Below are positions 1 to 6,137 of a stretch of DNA of 8,115 bases, piece after piece. Below the pieces are notes generated by a model, which made no database searches, was not told the DNA's origin, and saw only the letters and a list, made by a program, of their open reading frames with translations. Each line of letters opens with the position of its first letter. The stretch's first letter is position 1. Origin of the DNA: an uncultured Marinilabiliaceae bacterium (GTDB taxonomy: Bacteria > Bacteroidota > Bacteroidia > Bacteroidales > Marinilabiliaceae). Both the position numbers and the translations under genes were made by a program. The stretch spans positions 1-8,115 of the forward strand of contig CAJONN010000079.1 of the NCBI GenBank assembly GCA_905235955.1, read 5' to 3'.

Positions 1-32
1 TTGCGAAAACTTGAGAGTTAATAGAACACTTC

Positions 33-533
33 TTAAGACTCTTTTTTTACCTCACTTTTATCTTCGCATTGTTCAATAAGTTCAGCCACAGTGGTGTTGA
101 GTACAGGGTGATACCATTGACTCCAATGTTCGGCAAGAGGTACGAGGGTAAACATGCGTTTGTGTAAAAGTGGATGTGGGATGGTCAGTTGCTTGGTATA
201 AACAATAGTATTGCCACAAAAAAGAATATCTATGTCGATAAGTCTCGACTGATATTGCCCACCGATGCTTTTGCTTGTGCGCCCCAGTTGCAACTCAATG
301 TTCTGAGTAGCGCTTAACAAGTTGTGTGGCAAAAGTCCTGTTCGTAATTCAACAACCTGATTCAGAAACATTTCATTGGCTTCAAACCCCCACGCTTTGC
401 TCCGATAGAGTGCCGATGTTTTTTGCACTGTTCCAATCAACGACAATTGTTCAATAGCCTCTCTGAATGTCTGGCTTACATTGCCCAAGTTGCCACCTAA
501 AAGAAGTAGATATGTATAAGTGTGTTTTTCCAT
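33..533 (-). CDS. folK: FolK, HPPK (6-hydroxymethyl-7,8-dihydropterin pyrophosphokinase)
   Basis: Transfers pyrophosphate from ATP to 6-hydroxymethyl-7,8-dihydropterin, the step before dihydropteroate synthase in cytosolic folate synthesis. The 166-residue protein has the usual HPPK length. It shows the N-terminal strand and pterin-side loop LLGGNLGN (residues 11-18), the YRSKAWGF segment (43-50), the magnesium-binding RLIDIDILF motif (97-105, with the two key aspartates at D100 and D102), and IPHPLLHKR (118-126), which carries the conserved His and Arg. The only in-frame Met ahead of the first conserved strand is the ATG at 533, so the start is secure. No Shine-Dalgarno is visible: a heptamer tandem repeat ends two bases before the ATG. 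A run of seven A on the coding strand lies just before the stop codon (VKKES tail). It is last in a probable minus-strand operon. Family assignment is certain; the repeat-filled leader is the odd feature. Confidence 0.96.
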   Translation of the reverse strand: MEKHTYTYLLLLGGNLGNVSQTFREAIEQLSLIGTVQKTSALYRSKAWGFEANEMFLNQVVELRTGLLPHNLLSATQNIELQLGRTSKSIGGQYQSRLIDIDILFCGNTIVYTKQLTIPHPLLHKRMFTLVPLAEHWSQWYHPVLNTTVAELIEQCEDKSEVKKES

Positions 534-535
534 AG

Positions 536-605
536 ACTTAGAACTTAAAACTTAGAACTTAAAACTTAGAACTTAAAACTTAGAACTTAAAACTTAAAAC
601 TTAAA
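536..605. repeat. Tandem heptamer repeat, ten 7-bp units
   Basis: On the plus strand the units alternate ACTTAGA and ACTTAAA four times (a 14-base unit, ACTTAGAACTTAAA, at 536-591) and end with two further ACTTAAA units (592-605). Every unit is exact, with no other substitutions. The array starts two bases upstream of the folK ATG and ends two bases from the kinase stop codon, so it makes up essentially the whole intergenic gap. Read on the coding (minus) strand it is TTTAAGT/TCTAAGT repeats. The units are internally AT-rich and show no strong hairpin. Perfect identity suggests recent expansion by slippage and likely copy-number variation between strains, which is inference. Confidence 0.97.
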
Positions 606-607
606 GT

Positions 608-1222
608 TCACATTCCCCTTTTTTCAATAAAACTAATGATGAGGTCGGTGCATTGCTCAATACTTAGTCCGCCAGAGTTGATGCAGAGGTCGTACGACGA
701 AGCTTTGCCCCATGTTTTGTTGGTGAAAAAGTTGTAATATTCAGCTCGGGCATCTTCCAAAGCCTCAATGCGTTCGCGAGCTGCATCGGTGTCGAGGTTG
801 AAGTATTGGGCAGCACGTTTTACACGTTCTTCGATAGGTGCCATTATGAATATGTCGGTGCGGTTGCTAAAGTCGCGCAAAATATAGTCTGATGCTCTAC
901 CTACAAACACAGCTCCACCCTCAGTAGCAGCGCGGCGTATGGCATCGCTCTGAAACTTGAAGAGGTTTTCTGATGTCAGGCAGCTATTATTGTTGGGTAT
1001 GTGTGCCGACAATGAAAAGTAGTTGGCAAGGCGTGAGAGTAGTGATCCGTTTTCATCGTTCGACTCAAAAAACTCATCGCGTATGCCACTTTCGCGTGCT
1101 GCTCTGCTCAATATCTCGTGGTCGTAGAATGCCAGATTGAGCCGCTCGGCAAGCAACTTGCCAATGAGTCTGCCTCCACTGCCTACTTGTCGGCCAATAG
1201 TGATAATCTGATTTTGATGCAT
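608..1222 (-). CDS. Cytidylate kinase-like family protein (Cytidylate_kin2 type)
   Basis: A 204-residue P-loop nucleoside-monophosphate-kinase-like protein, presumably cytosolic. The N-terminal strand leads into a phosphate-binding loop, GRQVGSGGRLIG (residues 10-21), followed by FYDHEIL (32-38). A second conserved block, AVFVGRASDYIL (104-115), resembles the core strand of CMP kinases, and a C-terminal region (DARAEYYNFF, 157-166; YDLCINS, 177-183) resembles the CMP kinase lid and final strand. These features match the Cytidylate_kin2 family (PF13189 in my recollection) rather than classical Cmk. The P-loop lacks the usual Lys after the second Gly (GSGGR, not GxGKGT), so substrate and even activity are uncertain; I give no gene symbol. 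The ATG at 1222 lies 12 bases after the MATE stop codon, indicating co-transcription. A TGA stop abuts the heptamer repeat. Confidence 0.85.
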   Translation of the reverse strand: MHQNQIITIGRQVGSGGRLIGKLLAERLNLAFYDHEILSRAARESGIRDEFFESNDENGSLLSRLANYFSLSAHIPNNNSCLTSENLFKFQSDAIRRAATEGGAVFVGRASDYILRDFSNRTDIFIMAPIEERVKRAAQYFNLDTDAARERIEALEDARAEYYNFFTNKTWGKASSYDLCINSGGLSIEQCTDLIISFIEKRGM

Positions 1223-1234
1223 AGATAGTATATT

Positions 1235-2584
1235 TTAGTTTTTGAGGTTGAATTTTCTTATTTGCCTTATTAGCATAACTGAAACAATGAGTGTTGAAAG
1301 CACATCGGCTATTGGCATACTCATCCAAACACCTTCTACGCCAAAAAAGTGCGGAAGTATAAGCAAAAATGGTATCAGAATGATAAGTTGGCGTGTGAGC
1401 GACAAAAATACAGCTTGTTTGGCCATACCAAGCGACATGAAAAAGCCTATAGATGTAATCTGAAAACCTACGAGGGGAAATACGCACGTCATTACCCACA
1501 GTGCATGACAAGCTATCTGTATCATTTCAGAGTCAGGGGCAAAGAGGCTTACAGCCACTTCGGGACACAAAAGGCTCAGCAAGAAGCAACTTGTGGTTAC
1601 TATTACGGCACAAACTACTGTGAGTTTGTAGGCTTTTACAGAGCGATGTATTTGTCCGGCACCATAGTTGTAACCAAGTATAGGTTGCATGCCTTGGTTG
1701 AATCCGTTGGCTATCATAATAAACACAAAAGCTATGCGGTTTACAATGCCATAAGCACCAATGTAGTAGTCGCCACCATTGTTTTTTAGGGCATTGTTTA
1801 TGAGTAACACAACGAGGCAGGCACATAAGTTGGTAAAGAATGGTGCGCAACCAATACCTATGATGCTTCGTGCTACTTTGAGGCGGAATTTAAATATTTT
1901 TTTCTTGAACTTAATAATGCTCTCTGGCCGTGTGAAATGGTAGCAAATGCCCATAAAAGCTACGCCTTGAGCGCACAATGTGCCAATAGCGGCTCCTTTG
2001 ATGCCAAGTTTGAGCACAAAGATAAAAATATAGTTGAATATAGCATTGACAAATACGGCTACAAGTGTAGCTGCCATAGCACGTTGCGGATAGCCTGAGG
2101 CACGCATTGTGTCGTTGAGACCTAAATATAAGTGTGTCAACACATTGCCCCACAAAAGCACTTGCATATATTCGCGTGCGTAGGGTAGGGTATTTTCGCT
2201 TGCGCCAAAGAATATAAGTATTGGGTCAAGAAAAAGCAGTGCACATGCCATAAATATAAGGCTTATAACAACATTGAGTATCACTACATTGCCTAAGATG
2301 TTTTCAGCTTCGTCGAAGTCTTTTTGTCCTAATTTTACTGATACGAGTGTTGATGAGCCAATGCCTACCATTGCACCAAAAGCTGCTGACAAGTTCATGA
2401 GCGGAAATGTTACTGCCAAGCCTGATATTGCCAAGGTGTCGCATCCTCTACCAATAAATATGCTGTCTACCATGTTGTAGAGCGATGCAGCCGTCATAGC
2501 TATTATTGAGGGTATTGAGTAGCGCATCAGTAGCTTGCCAATGCGCTCACTGCCAAGTTCGTGCTGTTGTTGTGTGCTTGTCAT
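1235..2584 (-). CDS. MATE family efflux transporter (MepA/DinF-like)
   Basis: Inner-membrane multidrug and toxin extrusion protein, expected to export cationic or other small molecules in exchange for Na+ or H+. The 449 residues are the normal MATE length and contain about twelve hydrophobic segments in two homologous halves. Visible family signatures include LYNMVDSIFIGRG near residues 40-52, the second-half block GMQPILGYNYGAG, and a C-terminal GVWMSMPIADVLS. An in-frame ATG exists further upstream (2716), but the residues it adds are basic, hydrophilic and unlike the family. The ATG at 2584 sits in an ATGA overlap with the stop of the upstream membrane-protein gene and puts a short polar N-terminus before IGKLLMRYSIP, so I chose it. 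The overlap implies translational coupling. The transported substrate cannot be read from sequence. Confidence 0.93.
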   Translation of the reverse strand: MTSTQQQHELGSERIGKLLMRYSIPSIIAMTAASLYNMVDSIFIGRGCDTLAISGLAVTFPLMNLSAAFGAMVGIGSSTLVSVKLGQKDFDEAENILGNVVILNVVISLIFMACALLFLDPILIFFGASENTLPYAREYMQVLLWGNVLTHLYLGLNDTMRASGYPQRAMAATLVAVFVNAIFNYIFIFVLKLGIKGAAIGTLCAQGVAFMGICYHFTRPESIIKFKKKIFKFRLKVARSIIGIGCAPFFTNLCACLVVLLINNALKNNGGDYYIGAYGIVNRIAFVFIMIANGFNQGMQPILGYNYGAGQIHRSVKAYKLTVVCAVIVTTSCFLLSLLCPEVAVSLFAPDSEMIQIACHALWVMTCVFPLVGFQITSIGFFMSLGMAKQAVFLSLTRQLIILIPFLLILPHFFGVEGVWMSMPIADVLSTLIVSVMLIRQIRKFNLKN

Positions 2585-3039
2585 ATTGCTGATTGCTGTT
2601 GTTTCTTTTCTCTGTTTTCTCGGCGTATGCGACGGAAGTCTTCTACTATCATCAGTGCCTCTTCTCTTACGTCGGTGGGTAGTGTTATGCCACGTAGTTG
2701 CAAGCTTTTGAGCCAACCCGTTACTTCGTGCAGTTGCAAGGTGAGCAGTACTTCTCTAAACTCTTCAATTTCGGCTTCGGTATATTCTGTTTCAGTGTGT
2801 CCGTGATATTCGTCGAGTTCTTCATCGCTATAATATATCACCTCTTCGCTAAGTGTGAGCAGTGTTTCGGCTTCGCAAACCTCGTGTGCACCACAACATT
2901 CTAAATTTGGGTTGGTCTTTTTCTTTGCCTGTTCTTGTGCCCTTATTTCAGGTAGATCTTGTCTATGACTCTTGACCAAATAAATTATCAACAGAATTGT
3001 TGTCAAACAAATGATACTAAGTGTAATTATTGTTCCCAT
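2581..3039 (-). CDS. Small single-pass membrane protein of unknown function with a Cys/His cluster
   Basis: A 152-residue protein. Residues 3-22 are a clear transmembrane segment (IITLSIICLTTILLIIYLV), followed by Lys/Arg-rich residues, so positive-inside reasoning places the C-terminal domain in the cytoplasm. A linker leads to ECCGAHEVC (47-55), which has three Cys and one His that could bind metal. Next come an acidic stretch with many Glu/Asp and Tyr (65-95), an amphipathic region ending LKSLQLRGITLP (110-121), and a basic Glu/Arg/Lys-rich tail. I have an unverified impression that relatives occur beside MATE/kinase genes in other Bacteroidales; I know no function. The start at 3039 is preferred over an ATG at 3093 because the longer form would place charged residues before the membrane segment and run through the probable promoter. 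It is first in the minus-strand operon and overlaps the MATE gene by four bases. Confidence 0.8.
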   Translation of the reverse strand: MGTIITLSIICLTTILLIIYLVKSHRQDLPEIRAQEQAKKKTNPNLECCGAHEVCEAETLLTLSEEVIYYSDEELDEYHGHTETEYTEAEIEEFREVLLTLQLHEVTGWLKSLQLRGITLPTDVREEALMIVEDFRRIRRENREKKQQQSAI

Positions 3040-3068
3040 TCTTTGTTGTTTGTTGCGCACAAAGTTCG

Positions 3069-3076
3069 CAAAAATA
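3069..3076 (-). promoter_or_regulatory. Probable Bacteroidetes -7 promoter element for the minus-strand operon
   Basis: Reading the minus strand, TATTTTTG matches the Bacteroidetes -7 consensus TAnnTTTG at every fixed position. It lies about 30 bases upstream of the ATG at 3039, which would give a leader of roughly 20-25 bases. I find no convincing -33 TTTG/TTG at the usual ~19-base spacing; a TTG lies only 14 bases upstream. The 71-base divergent gap (3040-3110) must hold start signals for both flanking genes. For the plus strand only a 7-of-8 match, GACATTTG (3081-3088), is visible. Confidence 0.45.
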
Positions 3077-3110
3077 TTCCGACATTTGCCCAATAAGTAA
3101 AAATAGTCAG

Positions 3111-4007
3111 ATGGTTAGTGGTTTTTCTTTCCTTATACCAACCTATAATAAGGTTTGTGTTGATTTGGTTCAGGAGTTGTTGAGGCAAATATCTAAGCTG
3201 AGTATTAGTGCTGAAGTTGTTGTAGTTGACGATGCCTCTACTGATGTTTCAACTATTGAGCAAAACAATGTTATCAATACTTTTCCCAATAGCAAATTTA
3301 TTCGCAACGAAGTCAATAGTAGGCAGGCTTATACTCGCAATAAGTTGGCTCAAATAGCTCAGGGCGAATATCTGATATTTTTAGATAGCGATGTATTTCC
3401 GTCATCGGCAACATTTGTTGAGCAGTATGTAGCTTGTGCCAACTATGCCGATGTGGTTGTTGGTGGCTTGCGTTATCGGGTGCCCAATCAAAAAGTCTGT
3501 CCGCTCCGACTAATGTTTGGACTAAAATCAGAGGTGCGAACAGTAGCCGAACGCAATATAGACCCTTATGCCAAATTTGCTGCTTCTAACGCACTGATAA
3601 ATGCCAAAGTGTTTAAACGCATACAATTTGACGATAAGATAAAAAAATATGGCTATGAAGATGTGCTCTTCGGACAAGAGTTGCAACATTTGGGCTTCTC
3701 TGTCAGGCATATCGACAATCCAGTTTTTCATGATGATGATGATACAAGCGAGCAGTTTTTGAACAAAACGCGCACTTCGCTCCAAACATTGCATTCCATA
3801 GCTACGCAAATTGGCGATAAGTCGCACATCAACAATGTCTATCAACAGCTCAAAAAGTGGCACTTGGTGTGGGGTATGCAGCTATTTTTTAGGCTGACGC
3901 AAACATGTTTTGAGCACAATTTGCTCAGTCAGCATCCTAATATGTTGATATTTAACTTGTATAAGTTGGGGTATTATTGTTGTTTGTCACACGAAGATGG
4001 TAAATGA
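3111..4007 (+). CDS. Family 2 glycosyltransferase (GT-A fold)
   Basis: A 298-residue transferase, probably cytosolic or membrane-associated, using a nucleotide-sugar donor. The GT-A signatures are in order: FSFLIPTYNK (5-14), VVVVDDAST (36-44, nucleotide binding), YLIFLDSDV (87-95, with the DxD-type metal motif DSD at 92-94), and a GYEDVLFG block (181-188) whose ED pair matches the usual acceptor/catalytic base region. A hydrophobic, aromatic C-terminus (WGMQLFF, YKLGYYCC) may contact the membrane. Four consecutive GAT codons give HDDDD at 207-211, where related proteins usually have an H-L-G-like stretch. An ATG at 3030 is in frame but would overlap the divergent promoter and add 27 residues without family features, so the ATG at 3111 is chosen. 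It stands alone: no other sugar genes adjoin it, and donor and acceptor are unknown. Confidence 0.9.
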   Translation: MVSGFSFLIPTYNKVCVDLVQELLRQISKLSISAEVVVVDDASTDVSTIEQNNVINTFPNSKFIRNEVNSRQAYTRNKLAQIAQGEYLIFLDSDVFPSSATFVEQYVACANYADVVVGGLRYRVPNQKVCPLRLMFGLKSEVRTVAERNIDPYAKFAASNALINAKVFKRIQFDDKIKKYGYEDVLFGQELQHLGFSVRHIDNPVFHDDDDTSEQFLNKTRTSLQTLHSIATQIGDKSHINNVYQQLKKWHLVWGMQLFFRLTQTCFEHNLLSQHPNMLIFNLYKLGYYCCLSHEDGK

Positions 4008-4043
4008 TATGTTTTTTTTATGCGAAAAGAGTCGTAATTAGCA

Positions 4044-4061
4044 ATTTTAAACCATTAAAAT
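4044..4061. repeat. Perfect AT-only inverted repeat
   Basis: ATTTTAA (4044-4050) and TTAAAAT (4055-4061) are exact reverse complements around the spacer ACCA. It lies in the 163-base gap between the glycosyltransferase and ftsX. A stem made only of A-T pairs is a poor terminator and no T-run follows it. It may simply reflect AT-rich promoter DNA or act as a protein-binding dyad. Confidence 0.5.
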
Positions 4062-4065
4062 ATGT

Positions 4066-4118
4066 TAATATCGAATATTATCGCCCATAAGTAGTTACTT
4101 TTGTGGCTAATATCGGAT
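4066..4118. promoter_or_regulatory. Operator-like repeats flanking the ftsX promoter
   Basis: TAATATCGAAT at 4066-4076 recurs as TAATATCGGAT at 4108-4118 (10 of 11 identical), start to start 42 bases, which is four helical turns. The first copy is part of a perfect dyad, TAATAT-CGA-ATATTA (4066-4080). The -7 element at 4096-4103 lies between the two copies. The first copy covers the region where a -33 element would be expected and the second falls about at the expected transcription start. This layout resembles paired operators, but no regulator is known and chance in AT-rich DNA is possible. Confidence 0.35.
4096..4103 (+). promoter_or_regulatory. Probable -7 promoter element of the ftsX-queA operon
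   Basis: TACTTTTG matches the Bacteroidetes -7 consensus TAnnTTTG at all fixed positions and is followed by TGG, a context common at Bacteroidales promoters. It lies 67 bases before the ftsX ATG, implying a leader of roughly 60 bases. No clear -33 TTTG is present at about 19 bases upstream; that stretch is occupied by the TAATAT-CGA-ATATTA dyad. This would serve the whole five-gene operon, since no later junction has room for another promoter except possibly the 27 bases before the DUF3098 gene. Confidence 0.6.
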
Positions 4119-4170
4119 AGGTATGTAGTTTTAGGTACTTTTTTATATAGGAAAAAAGACAAAATATTCA

Positions 4171-5049
4171 ATGGCAAAGCAAAATAGCGTAGCAGCAACG
4201 CGCAAGTTACGAAGTTCGTATTTTACTACAACAATAAGCATCTCGTTGGTGCTTTTTCTTTTGGGATTGATTGGCATTTTGTTGCTCAATGCCAATCGTT
4301 TATCTAATTATGTAAAAGAGAATTTAGGTCTGACAGTAATGTTGCAAAACGATGCAAAAGATGCTGAGGTGAAGAAGATACAGAAGTCGCTTTCAGCATC
4401 AGCATTGGTGAAGTCGGTTACATACTTGAGCAAAGACGAAGCTGCTGAGCAACTTAAAGCTGATTTGGGCGAAGATTTTGTTGAGTTCTTGGGCGAAAAT
4501 CCTTTGCTTTCGTCAATTGATGTAAAACTCTATGCCGAATATTCTACACCTGAAGGCATGGAAAAGATAAAGCAGATGGTGGCCAATTATCCAGAAGTGA
4601 AAGAGGTTTTTTATCAGAAAGATATGGTCAATTTGATACATGAAAATGTTCGTACCATTTCGCTTGTGCTTTTGGCATTTTCGCTCTTGATGCTTTTGGT
4701 AGCTATTACGCTTATCAACAATACGGTACGTCTGATGGTCTATTCCAAGCGTTTTCTTATTCGCACTATGCAACTTGTGGGGGCTACAAATGGTTTCATT
4801 CGTCGTCCATTTATTGGTCAGAGCGTGGTGCAGGGCGTTGTGGGCGGACTGATAGCTAATATGCTTTTGGCTTGCATCATCTATATTTCAGCTCGCGAAC
4901 TGTCGGGCGTTATAGGTTTTGATAATATAATGGTTGTTGTTACACTCTTTGGATTTGTTTTTGCCATTGGTGTGATAATGACACTCTGTTCAACACTTGT
5001 GGCTGTCAATCGCTATCTAAGTGTCAGAGCTGCTGACTTGTACGTATAA
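4171..5049 (+). CDS. ftsX: Cell division protein FtsX
   Basis: Inner-membrane partner of the ATPase FtsE; the FtsEX complex controls peptidoglycan hydrolysis at the division septum through the FtsX external domain. The 292-residue protein has the FtsX layout: a short basic cytoplasmic N-terminus, transmembrane helix 1 (about 20-40), an external domain (about 41-160), then three helices (about 161-183, 215-240, 252-278). The conserved cytoplasmic block after helix 2 is present (residues 181-206, starting LINNTVRL and ending MQLVGAT), as is the PLLSSIDVKL segment (111-120) of the external domain. The ATG at 4171 gives the expected length; no strong Shine-Dalgarno precedes it. ftsE is not in the window and must be elsewhere if the pair is functional. 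First gene of the operon. Confidence 0.94.
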   Translation: MAKQNSVAATRKLRSSYFTTTISISLVLFLLGLIGILLLNANRLSNYVKENLGLTVMLQNDAKDAEVKKIQKSLSASALVKSVTYLSKDEAAEQLKADLGEDFVEFLGENPLLSSIDVKLYAEYSTPEGMEKIKQMVANYPEVKEVFYQKDMVNLIHENVRTISLVLLAFSLLMLLVAITLINNTVRLMVYSKRFLIRTMQLVGATNGFIRRPFIGQSVVQGVVGGLIANMLLACIIYISARELSGVIGFDNIMVVVTLFGFVFAIGVIMTLCSTLVAVNRYLSVRAADLYV

Positions 5050-5076
5050 AAAAGAAACTCTTAGCATATAAATTTA

Positions 5077-5343
5077 ATGGCAAACAAAGAAAACACTCCA
5101 GTGTTTGGATTTGCACTGGGCAAGCAAAACTATATATTGTTGGCTATTGGCTTTGCAATAATAGTGTTAGGCTTCGTACTGATGGTAGGTGGTGGAAGTG
5201 ACGACCCCAATGTATTTGATGAAAGCATCTACGACTTTAGGCATATTACTTTGGCACCTATAGTAGCGTTGATAGGTTTCATTTTTGAAATTTACGCTAT
5301 AATGAAGAAGGATAAAAGTCAAAACACTACCAACGCAGAATGA
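5077..5343 (+). CDS. DUF3098 family two-helix membrane protein
   Basis: An 88-residue protein I recognise as DUF3098-like (PF11297 from memory), a Bacteroidetes family of unknown function. It begins with a polar stretch ending [12 protein letters not shown] (8-19), followed by transmembrane helix 1 (about 19-38), a conserved-looking acidic linker [17 protein letters not shown] (39-55), helix 2 (about 57-75) and a charged tail. The [10 protein letters not shown] lead-in suggests a cytoplasmic N-terminus, hence both ends inside and a short periplasmic loop. It starts 27 bases after ftsX and ends in an ATGA overlap with uppP. Fixed placement between a division protein and the lipid-carrier phosphatase suggests an envelope role, but this is inference from context only. 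Confidence 0.9.
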   Translation: MANKENTPVFGFALGKQNYILLAIGFAIIVLGFVLMVGGGSDDPNVFDESIYDFRHITLAPIVALIGFIFEIYAIMKKDKSQNTTNAE

Positions 5344-6137
5344 ACAATTTTGAAGCTCTTATACTCGGACTCTTACAAGGTCTGACCGAGTATTTGCCTG
5401 TAAGTAGTAGCGGACATTTGGTTTTGGCATCGGCACTTTTTGGCATAGAAGGCGAGCAAAATCTTACCTTTACTATTGTAGTACATATTGCTACCGTGCT
5501 TAGCACCATTGTTATTTTTTGGTCAGAAATAATAAACCTAATACGTGGTTTGTTCAAATTTCAGCTCAATGCCGAAACACGCTATGTGCTCAATATCATT
5601 GTATCTATGATACCTGTTGGCATTGTTGGCTTACTTTTCAAAGATACTGTTGAAGAGATATTTGGTTCGGGCACCGTCATTGTTGGTCTGATGCTTCTGC
5701 TTACGGCAGCGTTGTTGGCTTTTTCATATTACGCTAAGCCTCGTCCAAAAGAGGAAATATCGCTCACCGATGCCTTTATCATTGGATTGTCGCAAGCCTT
5801 AGCTGTTATGCCGGGTTTGTCGCGCTCAGGCACTACCATTGCTACAGGTTTGTTGATTGGCAATAAGAAAGAACAATTGGCTCAGTTCTCGTTTTTGATG
5901 GTCATTCCGCCCATAGTTGGCGAGGCTTTGCTCGATGCGCTCAAAGTGGCAAGTGGCAATGCTGCCGATGTGGTTGGCAATATTTCAGTGTCGGCACTCG
6001 TCATAGGTTTTGTGGCTGCATTTATTTCGGGCTGTGTGGCTTGCAAAATGATGATAAGCATTGTACGCAATGGCAAACTCATCTGGTTTGCAATATATTG
6101 TGCCATTGTTGGACTGATAACAATAACACTCCTCTGA
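5340..6137 (+). CDS. uppP: Undecaprenyl-diphosphatase UppP (BacA)
   Basis: Integral membrane phosphatase that converts undecaprenyl diphosphate to the monophosphate, renewing the lipid carrier for peptidoglycan and other envelope glycans; overproduction of this family gives bacitracin resistance. The 265 residues match the family length (~265-275) and are mostly hydrophobic helices. Both signature motifs are intact: [14 protein letters not shown] (13-26), containing the (E/Q)xxxE pair Q13/E17, Ser23 and His26; and PGLSRSGTT (158-166), with Arg162 as the expected phosphate-binding Arg. The start codon overlaps the DUF3098 stop (ATGA) and its stop overlaps the truB start by one base (TGATG), so translation is probably coupled at both ends. 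Confidence 0.96.
   Translation: MNNFEALILGLLQGLTEYLPVSSSGHLVLASALFGIEGEQNLTFTIVVHIATVLSTIVIFWSEIINLIRGLFKFQLNAETRYVLNIIVSMIPVGIVGLLFKDTVEEIFGSGTVIVGLMLLLTAALLAFSYYAKPRPKEEISLTDAFIIGLSQALAVMPGLSRSGTTIATGLLIGNKKEQLAQFSFLMVIPPIVGEALLDALKVASGNAADVVGNISVSALVIGFVAAFISGCVACKMMISIVRNGKLIWFAIYCAIVGLITITLL

Noticed and set aside
8..19. AACT-TGAG-AGTT hairpin downstream of folK as a terminator
   Set aside because: A four-base AT-rich stem is too short, and the downstream side is cut by the window edge.
1349..1789. Plus-strand open frame of 146 codons inside the MATE gene
   Set aside because: It is antisense to conserved MATE sequence, and its predicted protein is basic and tyrosine/histidine-rich without domain features, as expected of a shadow frame.
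2585..2716. N-terminal extension of the MATE protein from an ATG at 2716
   Set aside because: The extra 44 residues are hydrophilic and basic and are simply the out-of-frame reading of the upstream gene; the ATGA overlap at 2584 is a better start.
3030..3110. N-terminal extension of the glycosyltransferase from an ATG at 3030
   Set aside because: The added 27 residues lie outside the GT-A fold, would overlap the divergent gene's start and its probable promoter, and the ATG at 3111 places the first conserved strand correctly.
4005..4020. T-run (eight T) just after the glycosyltransferase stop as a terminator
   Set aside because: No stem of useful stability precedes the run, so it does not qualify as an intrinsic terminator.
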